A DNA stretch of 64,000 nt, from assembly GCA_022496805.1 (NCBI GenBank), contig CM040104.1, positions 2,331,650-2,395,649 on the forward strand, read 5' to 3'. The stretch is from Pohlia nutans. Taxonomy: Eukaryota > Streptophyta > Bryopsida > Bryales > Mniaceae. The notes under the pieces were generated by a model, which saw nothing but the letters and a program-made list of their open reading frames with translations, made no database searches and had not been told where the DNA came from. The position numbers and the translations under genes were made by a program. Shown here piece by piece: positions 11,770-21,076 of the stretch (position 1 is its first letter; each line of letters starts with the position of its first letter).

Positions 11770-12387
11770 TGTCGTAGCACGTGATACCGGATATTCCCCT
11801 AGAACGCACTTTTTCGTATTAAGAGCGCTCGTAGAGGTGATTTCCGGGTTATCGTTCCGCGGAGATTCTGTGAAGTGGGAAATTTCCGGAGGTGGTCCCG
11901 GACTGGTGATCTCTCTCTCTCTCTCTTCACCAGCTGAATTCCTCTTTCCTACTGAACCGGGCCTTCTCCTACTAACTGACCCGGTTACGGCTAGATCCGG
12001 TTTTCGTCCGAGTTGGGAATTTATCCAACCCTACTCTGTCCGGTCTATTCAAACGACTCAAACCGGTTTACATTAACCTCTGTTTTCCTTCAGAGGGTTC
12101 TCCATTTACATTTAGCGGTGCTGGATTTAAAGACACACCCTTCCTGCTGATTCAAGTGATGGGAACTTCACTACCTTCTGGTTATTCTAACTCAACTCCT
12201 CAATCCGGGTAATTCCCGTACTGCACTTCAACTGCAGATTCATCCCAAACCCACAGCCGGTCACTTAAGCGCAACCCGGTTTTCCCCCTCCTAAAAATAC
12301 TACAACGACTTGATAACCGGGATGGACCTTTATCCGGGGTGTCCGGAATCGGTTGGACTCCTAACAGCTCGTTTTACTCTGATCATT

Positions 12388-12760
12388 CCGGCTCTCCGTA
12401 TCACATGGTCTACCCAGATGCTGGAACCTCAACCGGACTACCCGTCCAGGAGTTCTGAGAGGACCGGAGTACCCCCTCCTATCCAATCAGCCACTAATCC
12501 GGAGTATACCTTGCAACCAAGCACGCAACAACCCACCTTCAAACAATCTCTGAATTTTCCCAATACCCGGACTCTTAACTGGATCTACAACAGAACCCGG
12601 TTACTCTGGTTATTCCGGACTCCTCTGGCACACGGTCTACCCAGGTGCTGGCACCTCAACCGGACTACCCGTCCAGGAGTTCTGAGAGGACCGGAGTACC
12701 CCCTCCTATCCACTCAGCCACTAACCCGGATTACACCGTGCAACCAAGCACGGACCAACC
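12388..12760. repeat. Direct repeat, two copies about 145 bp, period 227
   Basis: Copy 1 about 12,388-12,533 and copy 2 about 12,615-12,760 share a long block containing CTCAACCGGACTACCCGTCC. It lies in the non-coding half of the solo-LTR-like insertion. Confidence 0.85.
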
Positions 12761-13299
12761 CGATCAATCCTTCCGGTCACCAAGGGACTAATTGGACCAC
12801 TATCTCAATCAATAACCACACACACACATACACAAACAATCCGGTTCGTAGAAGAGTATGCCTATGATTATTCACAAAGAGAAAATGGTACACAAAAAGA
12901 CCCCAGGAATGAGGAACATCCCTGGATAAAAAGAAAACTCAAAGCCGACCAGATCCAGGGAACCCGCAGATCCTAAAAACCCGGGATCCGGAAAAACCGG
13001 GGGACTACCCCACGATTCAGTTCTCTGCCTACACTGCGACTAAAATTAGAATCCTACAAACTAACTCCCAAACGGAGTCCTACCCTACTGCACAAGGGCC
13101 CACAAGGCCGGATCCATCAAACCCGGAACCCTAACTACCCAGCCGCTCCCGAGCAGCTGTTCCCGATCCGATCCCTCCAATCCGCTTCCTTGCTCACCGC
13201 GTTCTCCTGCCGTTCGCCTACCGGTTCGCGCCCTTACGCACTACCCGGTTGACCGTTCGGGTCGCCTCCTGGCCCACCCTCTAGCCTTCCATCCACACC

Positions 13300-15615
13300 C
13301 TATTGGGCATCCGTCTCCGCCATCTCTCCTTCCAGATTCAGAAACCCGGTCAGGCTTGCTTCTTCTGGCTCGGCTGCCTGAACCGGTTCCATCCCACCCA
13401 TCATCCGGGAACTCCGATCCGGAGTGGGAAGTCTCCCTCCCATCAACCGGTCTAGTTCTCCTTCCTGGGGCGCATTGTCAGACATCCGGAAGTTCCCCTG
13501 CAACTCACTTCCGGATAGGTGGGCCCTCCCATCCCTGTGGCTGGTCTCCACCACTTCCGGTTCAGGTGCGGTTGAACACCTTGTCAGCACCTCTGCTGCC
13601 AACGCCCGGAACTCCACCAGTGCCTCTTCCACCCGGGCAGCATACCTCTTCACTATGCCTTTTACCCGGTCCGCGTCTTCCTCCTCGGAATCACTCATCA
13701 GCTCATCGTACAACCGTGCCTTGGTCTGTACTTCCCCATCCGGTCGGAACAACCGGGATACAGTCTCGAAACAGGTCCGGTCCTGTTGTTCCCTGATCCG
13801 GATAGTCCGTTTCGCCCGTCTCAGCTCCTTCTTCTGTCCCCGTAAGAGCTGGGTCACTCCACTGGCCTCCTTGCGAGCCCTGATTCCCTCCCGCCGGATT
13901 TGCTTGACTATTTCCGAGAACTCCTTCACGTCCGTGCTCCGGAGGACGTTCCCAATTTCCCTCACCGCGCTGTAGAGTGGAGTGTACTGCTCCTCCACCA
14001 TCTCCAATGCCATCTGGATCGGCCTGAGCATAACGTCCGCTCTTGCCAGGATCGGTACGTCCGGTCGTGCCTCCCGGTTTGGCTCTGCAGCCTCCGTTTC
14101 CGGTTCTGCTCCTACCTTCTGCTTCCCCTTTTCCTGCGCACTTGCCCTCCGGTTGCTGGGACCGGCTTCCACAGTGTTACGGTCACCTCTATTGTCCACT
14201 GGAGTGGTCTTCATCGAGATCGAGGTCTTCTTCCGGAGGGGTGAAGCATCCTCCCGGGGAGGAGAAATCTCCCGGAGGTCTGAATCCTCCCCTTCGTCAC
14301 TCCGGATGACCCGCTTCCGCTTCTGCGGCTGCTGTCCCCAGGCGTGCGCGGCGGGACCCTCTCCTTCCGGTCTTGCGTTCTCTACCGGTTCCGTCCTCTC
14401 CTTTCGCCCTTCGTCAGCTAGTGGGCTTCTTCCTCCCGGTTGTCTTTCTTCCGGGTCTTCTCTCCTCTTCCTGCGCTCCTCCGGTCGCGGACTGGTACCT
14501 CCCGGTTTCTCCTGTTTCTTCCTTCGCTCCTCCGGTTGGTTCCCATCCGGACGGGTTTTGCGCGCTTTGCTTGGGCTCCGGTCTACTGGAGTAGGGGTTG
14601 GTTTCTCCAATTTCGCCTTCTCTCTTTCCATGAGACATCTGTGCTTATCATACAGGTGGTAAAGGAAAGGGGTAATGGGACAACCTTTTGCTCCCTCAAT
14701 CTTCATGGCTTCCCGGTTGACAATTTCGTGTATCACCACTCCCCATCCGATTACACTTTTGTAATGGAGCGCGGATAAGATACCCTTCGCCAACTTGATC
14801 GTGACAGTGGTGGGCTTATCCTGGCTAAGGATTGGTACCAGAAATTGCAGCAGTCGCTTCTCCCGGGGATCCCGGCAATGGTCCACCCGGAATCCGTCCT
14901 TCTCCGAGATCTCGGAGAACCGCTCCTTCACCCATTCTGAATCTCCTTTCTGTCTAGACTCGAGTCCGTACTCGCAGTCCGGAAGGCTGTATGCATAGCT
15001 CCAGTGCTCCCAGGTCCAATTCTTGCGCTTCCCCCGGATGCGGTTCTCCCGGAAGACTGACGGCACTGGCTTCCCTTGTACTTCCGCCGGTATTCCGGTA
15101 TCCTGAATATCCCAGTTCCGGTACAAGAGCTCCTCGCATCGCATGGTTGCGAGGTCGCAGCGCAGCATCTCAAAGTCGCCCGGATGCTGGGGCACTACCG
15201 GAATCACCTTCTTCTCCGTGATTTGGTTTCCTGTAGCACTCTCTCCTCCCCGTGCCATCGCTACAAACTCCGGACGCACTCTCTTCCTCTTCCGCGAACT
15301 GCGCCTAAGTTTCTGGCGCTCCTTCTGCTCCGGTCCCACACTATCAACTCTACTGCTATCCGGAAGCACGAAATTCTGTTGGCGCGGAAGACTGGAATTG
15401 TAGAGAGAGAATGAACAGTGGGTCGCCCAATTTAAAGCGGCCCACTTCAATGCTCGAATCGTGGCCGGGTCCATCGGAGACCCGTCCTCACCTATCCGGT
15501 CGCCCATCCGGTTTCCAACCGGAATCCGCTGTCTAGCTAGTCCTGCAGTAATTCTACTAGGCTGCGCACGGACGCCGCTCTCTCTCCAAATAAATAACTG
15601 GGCCGTTTTGGCCAT
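13300..15615 (-). CDS. LTR-resident ORF, 771 aa, plant transposon-protein-like
   Basis: Intact ORF from ATG 15,613-15,615 to 13,300, starting about 85 bp inside the element. A TATA-like ATAAATA lies just upstream of the ATG. Residues 1-150 are basic with KLRRSSRKRKR. A globular domain follows (about 150-340) with LLYRNWDIQDTG, WTWEHWSYAYSLPDCEYGL and ITPFLYHLYDKHR. Then comes a long charged Pro/Arg/Glu linker with RPDGNQPEERRKKQEKPG-type repeats (340-500), and a helical C-terminal half with coiled-coil character (EIVKQIRREGIRARKEASG). The globular-linker-coil layout matches the extra ORF of the host Ty3 element and loosely recalls the angiosperm putative plant transposon protein domain. Enzymatic motifs were not seen. 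Function unknown; possibly a structural or RNA/DNA-binding element protein. Length and openness argue against chance. Confidence 0.6.
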   Translation of the reverse strand: MAKTAQLFIWRESGVRAQPSRITAGLARQRIPVGNRMGDRIGEDGSPMDPATIRALKWAALNWATHCSFSLYNSSLPRQQNFVLPDSSRVDSVGPEQKERQKLRRSSRKRKRVRPEFVAMARGGESATGNQITEKKVIPVVPQHPGDFEMLRCDLATMRCEELLYRNWDIQDTGIPAEVQGKPVPSVFRENRIRGKRKNWTWEHWSYAYSLPDCEYGLESRQKGDSEWVKERFSEISEKDGFRVDHCRDPREKRLLQFLVPILSQDKPTTVTIKLAKGILSALHYKSVIGWGVVIHEIVNREAMKIEGAKGCPITPFLYHLYDKHRCLMEREKAKLEKPTPTPVDRSPSKARKTRPDGNQPEERRKKQEKPGGTSPRPEERRKRREDPEERQPGGRSPLADEGRKERTEPVENARPEGEGPAAHAWGQQPQKRKRVIRSDEGEDSDLREISPPREDASPLRKKTSISMKTTPVDNRGDRNTVEAGPSNRRASAQEKGKQKVGAEPETEAAEPNREARPDVPILARADVMLRPIQMALEMVEEQYTPLYSAVREIGNVLRSTDVKEFSEIVKQIRREGIRARKEASGVTQLLRGQKKELRRAKRTIRIREQQDRTCFETVSRLFRPDGEVQTKARLYDELMSDSEEEDADRVKGIVKRYAARVEEALVEFRALAAEVLTRCSTAPEPEVVETSHRDGRAHLSGSELQGNFRMSDNAPQEGELDRLMGGRLPTPDRSSRMMGGMEPVQAAEPEEASLTGFLNLEGEMAETDAQ

Positions 15616-15700
15616 TACTTCTCCTATTTATGGCAGAAAGACTACTCCTAGTTGCCCTAGAAACCCTAACTAGCCGCTTTTGGGAAAACGAGGTTTGACA

Positions 15701-17380
15701 ACACGGATGCTTCCGACCTCGCGGTAGGAGCAATGCTGGTCCAGAATCCTACCGGCAAAATCGACCAACCCATCGTCTACACATCACGATTACTTAGCCG
15801 CGCCGAAAAGAATTATACGACTACCGAGCGCGAAGCATTGGCAATGGTTTATGCCAGCAACAAATTTCGACACTATCTTCTCGGCAACAAGTTCGTCTTT
15901 TACGTGGATCACATGGCCTTGATATATTTGGTCAACAAGACTCAGGTCTCCGGCCGCATTGCTCGATGGCTCCTATTGTTTCTTGATTTTGTCTTTAGAG
16001 TGGTCTACAAACCTGGTAAAACGCACGGTATTGCCGATGCGTTATCTCGGAACACGGTTGCAGAACCTGCTCTCGGAATTACCGATGCTACTTCAGACGC
16101 ACATCTTTTCAGCATTCAACCGGAGTGGCTTGCCTCTGTCCAAGACTACCTTCAGACATGCACCTTTCCTTCCGACTAGAGTACCGAGTACAAGAAAAGG
16201 TTAGCCTACCAAGCCTTCCCATTTCAATTAGTCGATGGTACCTTGTACCGACAGAGCAAGGACTTTTCCTTACAGAAAGTCATTACCGGAGACCAAATTC
16301 CATTGATCATTTGGGAGCTTCATAACGGCAATTCTGGAGGTCACTTTTCTACCGAGATCACCACTCGCAAAATCCTTGACGCAGGATATTGGTGGCCCTC
16401 TCTGCACAAGGACGTTTTTGAGTTTTTCCGAAGCTGCGATGAATGTCAGAGGGTCGGAAGTCTTAAAAAAGCAGTCACCGGTAAATTACTTACCACCTTA
16501 CCAATGGAACCCTTTATGAAATGGGGACTCGATTTTGTGGGCCCCCTCAAACGCACACCCGTAGGGAATCGGTACATCCTTGTAGCTACCGACTACGCCA
16601 CCAAATGGGTCGAGGCCGTAGCACTCCGGGACAACACAGCCCGGGATACTGCGAAATTCCTGTATGAGAACATCCTCACCCATTTTGGTTGCCCCCTACA
16701 CTTCGTCAGCGACCAGGGCATCCACTTCAACAACAAAGTCATCCACGCACTTATAGAGCACTTTCTGCTACGACACACGACGTCCACAACATACTACATT
16801 ACTACCCCCAGGGGAATGGACAAGCGCAATCCACAAACAAGGTGATTGTACAACTCCTCCAAAAATTAGTCAATCACAACAGGACGGACTGGGACCGCCA
16901 ACTACCGACGATCTTATTCGCCTACCGGACCGCCTTCAAGATCGGTACCGGTCACACTCCGTTTCAGCTGTTATATGGAATCATTCCTTTAATGCCTACC
17001 AAGTACCTCGTACCGACCAAGACCACACCGACCGACTCCACGCCCCAGCGCGTCCTCGCAGCTCGCACCGCAGATCTGGAACGATTGGACGAATCACGCT
17101 CCCGAGCCCTCGAGATTCAAGGGATATCACAGTGAAACCGCGCGCAATGGGCCAATACTTCGGGACCAACACATCAATTTCGCTTAGGCGACTCAGTACT
17201 TTGGTACCCCAAAGGCGCCAACATCCACCCCGGTAAGCTTAAAAATAAATGGTTTGGCCCTTACCGAGTCCAATACCCATTACCCAATAACATTGTGTTA
17301 CTCGTAGCAGTTGACAAATTTGACCCGGACCCCATCATCGTCAACATCAACAAACTCAAGCCTTACCGATACCTCAATGA
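15701..17380 (+). pseudogene. Ty3/gypsy pol part 2: RNase H and integrase
   Basis: RNase H begins at DASDLAVGAMLVQN, with SRLLSRAEKNYTTTEREALA, FYVDHMALIYL and ADALSRN. Integrase has the HHCC zinc region (HNGNSGGHF, then CDECQRVG at 16,437), the core with LDFVGPL and [10 protein letters not shown], and a C-terminal GPY/F module (WFGPYRVQYPLP). The third catalytic position of DDE reads GQAQSTNKV, so the usual Glu appears changed to Gln. Breaks: TAG at 16,177, a frameshift at about 16,800 and a TGA at 17,133. RNase H degrades the RNA template and integrase inserts the cDNA. Both are inactive here. Domain order RT-RH-INT is the Ty3/gypsy order. Confidence 0.92.
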
Positions 17381-18110
17381 TGACCAGCTCCTTCAAGCAG
17401 CAAGGACAACACCCGACAAGAGCGCAATCCTACTTCAACCGAACACCCAAGACGAAGACAAGACCGAGGATACTACCACAACCACTAATTTTATATCGGT
17501 GGTGATTTCCCCATGTCCAGTCTTGAACGACCCAATCTTCCGATCGGTAGTTCCGACAACACCACTACCGACACCAGCACCAAATCCAGCACCGACTCCA
17601 GTTTCTGCACCAAGGCAAACACCACACCGACTGCCGACACCGAACCATCGACCGTACATACCGCCAGCATCGGCACAGCTGAACCTGCCACCGAACCAGT
17701 TACAGCTAGGTTCGTCAGTTCCCAACCCTACTGCGCCACCGCCAGACCTAGCTACCCACCCTAACCTACGCTACCCCACTACTTCTTTATTCACTCTACC
17801 GCCACCAACATTCATTTCCTCTCCCTCCTCTTCTACTATTTATCCCCTCCTCACCATGTCTTTCTCTCCTACCTCGGTGCTCTCGCCTTCCCGGTTAGCT
17901 CTCCGCCTTCGCCCTCCTTCAGCGTCCCCCTTAGTTCTTTCGCGGTCTTCACGGCCGGTAGTCACCGCACTCCGAAAAATCGGTACTAGACACTCTTGAC
18001 CGAGGCGAATAGCGCGGATTAGATTTCTTCACTCTTCTAGACTGATAGCAGCTCCTCCCTCTTCCCTCCGTGAGCAAAAGAGAGTATCTTCCCGTGTTCG
18101 TTTTTGTAGG

Positions 18111-20354
18111 ATGGCTAAATCGAAGCAAACGCCGGTCGACAGCCGCCGCACTACCCCCCCCGACCCAGTCGACATCCCGGTAGGCGAGAAATGGCAGTCC
18201 ATCACCTGCCATGCAATGAATCTTATGGCCAGATGAAGAGACTACGCCACCAACAACCCTGCCAAACTCGAGTGGATTCGAAGTGTCGGCCTCCACGACT
18301 ACGTCAACCTACTGTGGCAAAGCACCGTCATCCGCTCTGATGTCGTGGAGCACTACATCAACACCGCCCACTCCGTTCAAGATACGATCTTCGGCCAAGT
18401 ACGCGGCGTTCCCTACCTGATTACCCCGGCTATCGTTACCACGATACTCAAGCTGTCGTCTGGTACCACAGAGACGATCAACAACAGCCCCAACCCCGCG
18501 ACTTACGACACCTCGACCGGTACTACCGGATCCATCCTTACTCACCAATTCAATAGCGACGGATGGAGCGTCTCCTAAGGACCAGTCGCCTTAGAAGCTA
18601 GGAAGTACGGGATTCTCCAAGGAATCTACTTCAAGCGGAAGCAGACGTACACTTCCCACAACTGCATTCTTCTACTTATGACGGTAGACAAGATCACGAC
18701 CAACGGTACCGGTACTTGGGATTAGAGCCACATGCCCACATGTTGATCCGACATCTCCAATCCGAGATCGACACGATTCAGAAAGGTAAATCCACTCTGT
18801 GTTACTCGGCAGAGGTCTGGGATATGCTCATTCGAGGGTTAGAATCAAGCCCAGCACCATCCAACCCTGCCGCAACAGTTCTCATTCCAACAACAACACC
18901 ACCGCCCACGACACGCCGCACTTCATTACCGGGTATAGCCATCCGAACCTCCCCCACTACCCGGCGGAAATCTCTGCCTCTACCGACGCCTACCGAATCC
19001 ACCACGGAACCCGGTATCCACACTCGACTCCGTAGCCGACAGCAACAGGCTACCGGATCTTCAGCGAAACAAAAGGTCGGTCCACATACTTTCAACATCG
19101 CCGACGAAGCATTACGCGAATTCGGTAGAGGACAGCCTCGACCACGAAGAACAGGACCCAGCACGCACGGCAATGATTCGTCCTCCACAAATTCTCCACC
19201 CCAACCGATACCACCACCACAGAACTTGCTGCCGGCACCACCAAGCACTACCAAAGAGAGCCCTGAACTTCGGATCATATCCGAAATACCACCGAGGAAC
19301 CCCTCGGTTCCTACACAGCAACTCTTTCCGACACCACCGACCCCCGGTACCCTCCCAACCAGCATCACTCGGACAACCGGCATCCAAGTTCCACCGAGTT
19401 TCGCAGCACCAAACCCATCCTCAACCACTCCTACGACGCGACTACCGGACGCCGAAATACTGCCTTTGTTCTATGTACAGCCTCCCTCGCGACCTCGAAT
19501 AGAACGTTAGCCTCCTGCGTTGCTCTACACGTAATCTCTTGGAGGTACTTACCCAGGTAGAAACTCAAGTCCAAGCACTCCGGGCTAATGCAGAACGGGT
19601 GGAACACCAACGACACCTTGACACTGCGCGCAAACGGATAACAAATTTGGAGGCGCAACTCGCCACCACATCCGAAACCCTTCGCCAAAACACTTCCGAC
19701 CTCACCCGGATTTGGAGCGAACGAGACCGCTACCGCACCGAATTGGTTACCGCTACCGCACAACTTTAGGAGAACCAGACCCTACTGACGGCAGCAACAG
19801 GAGAACGCGACCGGCTCAACACCGAGAGGACCAAGGCCAATGTCACCATTGAAACTCTTCAAAAGGACATCCAGGCAGCTATGGCCGCAAACGCAAGACT
19901 TTCCTTGGAGATTGAAGCAACACTTCCCAAGATCGATCAAGTCAGGGACAAAGGGGAGCAGTATGCGGTGGCGCTAGCAAGAACATACAACTTGCTCCAA
20001 CGCTACCGGGAGGCGTTTCCTACTTGGGAGGACGACAATGTCGTTCCATCACCAACGCGATCGACCGATACCAACATCCTCGATCGCCCAGTACCAACAC
20101 CGTCGGGAGAAGGACCAATCCAGGCCCCTCCCCTACCGACCGAAGGATTCGACTCTCTGTTCGACCAATCCTACCATGGTAACCTTCTCAGCCCAAATGC
20201 GGTTCAGCAAGGCAACACACGCCCGGAATCTGAAGGCACACCTGGAGCACCGCACCACACTACTCCACAAACCGAGCGCACTACCGAGTTTGGAGATACC
20301 ATGCCGCCAACACAACGAAGCACCTGCCGTCTTCACCATATAACCGACGACTAG
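18111..20354 (+). pseudogene. Extra ORF downstream of integrase in Ty3 element
   Basis: Starts MAKSKQTPVDSRR at 18,111. Stops: TGA at 18,234 and TAA at 18,576; a frameshift lies between 18,580 and 18,716; TAA at about 19,508 and TAG at 19,768. N-terminal globular domain with LHDYVNLLW, VVEHYINTAHSVQD and VRGVPYLITPAIV, then YLGLEPHAHMLIRHLQSE. A Ser/Thr/Pro-rich linker follows (18,850-19,500), then a long coiled coil (VQALRANAERVEHQRHLD, DRLNTERTKANVTIETL) and a Pro-rich tail. The pattern VEHYIN...VRGVPY...P.IV resembles the plant transposon-protein domain found in angiosperm LTR elements. No catalytic motif. The layout parallels the 771-aa ORF in the nested insertion. Possible roles: an accessory nucleic-acid-binding or particle protein; unproven. 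Confidence 0.6.
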
Positions 20355-20415
20355 GTATATTCGGCACATTCTCCTAAAACTGTATTTTTACAAGTTCCAT
20401 GAGTGAACTTGGTTT

Positions 20416-20428
20416 AGAGGGGGGATAG
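20416..20428 (+). promoter_or_regulatory. Polypurine tract of Ty3 element
   Basis: AGAGGGGGGATAG directly precedes the TG of the 3' LTR, the expected position of the plus-strand DNA primer. Confidence 0.85.
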
Positions 20429-20826
20429 TGTTAACGGTAGGTCTACCGATCTGAGTTTTTACCCCGGTAATTTTCCAAGTTACCATAGAAAGTAGATCTA
20501 GGGAAATACTTTTTACCGATCTGACCTAACTGTCAGATCTGGTTGTACTGATGTATATAAGCAATGGAGCCAAACTCATTGGCACGACTCATTTTTCGAG
20601 ATAGATGATTACTTTGTCCCAATTCTTCTCCTTTTACTACTCTGCTTACCGAGTAGTTCTTTCCTGATATTCTTGTTTGATGATTCCAATTTGAATATGC
20701 TGTTTTGAGGAATTACCGAACCAATACCGGTAATGCCTAGTCCTTAGTATTTCCAGGTTTACTGATTTCTATTCTTCCTAGTAATTTTTGCTCTTCCCAG
20801 TAGTGACTACCGAACAGTCATTTACA
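20429..20826 (+). mobile_element. 3' LTR of Ty3 element
   Basis: Begins TGTTAACGG after the polypurine tract. The best right end is ...ATTTACA at 20,826, giving TGT...ACA termini and 398 bp. It contains TATATAAG at about 20,556, a likely promoter. The sequence beyond 20,826 is antisense copia gag, so the element inserted into an older copia copy. The 5' LTR is missing, so the duplication cannot be checked. An alternative end at 20,820 (CA) is possible. Confidence 0.75.
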
Positions 20827-21076
20827 AGGAGGAGCTACCACTTGACTCCATAGCCACTATGAGATACTCGTACGAAGGTGGTAGACTTTCCAAGAGCGTC
20901 ATCACGATGTCCCCATCCGAAATGGTCACGTCCGCACCGTTTAGTTGATCCGCAAGTGCTTTGACCTTGTTGATATGCGCCAACATGTCGTCTTCTTCCT
21001 CCATCTTGATAGTGAAGAACTTGCGCCTCAAAAACAAAATGTTGGCTAAACTCTTGGCTTCGTGAATGTTGCAAAG

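Larger units (their letters stand above)
11770..15700. mobile_element. 3.93-kb TG...CA insertion (solo-LTR-like) in Ty3 pol
   Basis: Begins TGTCGTAGCACG and ends GGTTTGACA, flanked by the 5-bp duplication ACACG (11,765-11,769 and 15,701-15,705). Skipping it and one ACACG restores an uninterrupted FHIHT-DASD reading across RNase H, which fixes both boundaries. TG...CA ends and a 5-bp duplication indicate an LTR retrotransposon, but I find no second copy of either terminus inside. It may therefore be a very long solo LTR or a non-autonomous element without obvious LTR pairs. CCGG is conspicuously frequent throughout. It contains the 771-codon minus-strand ORF. Confidence 0.85.
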
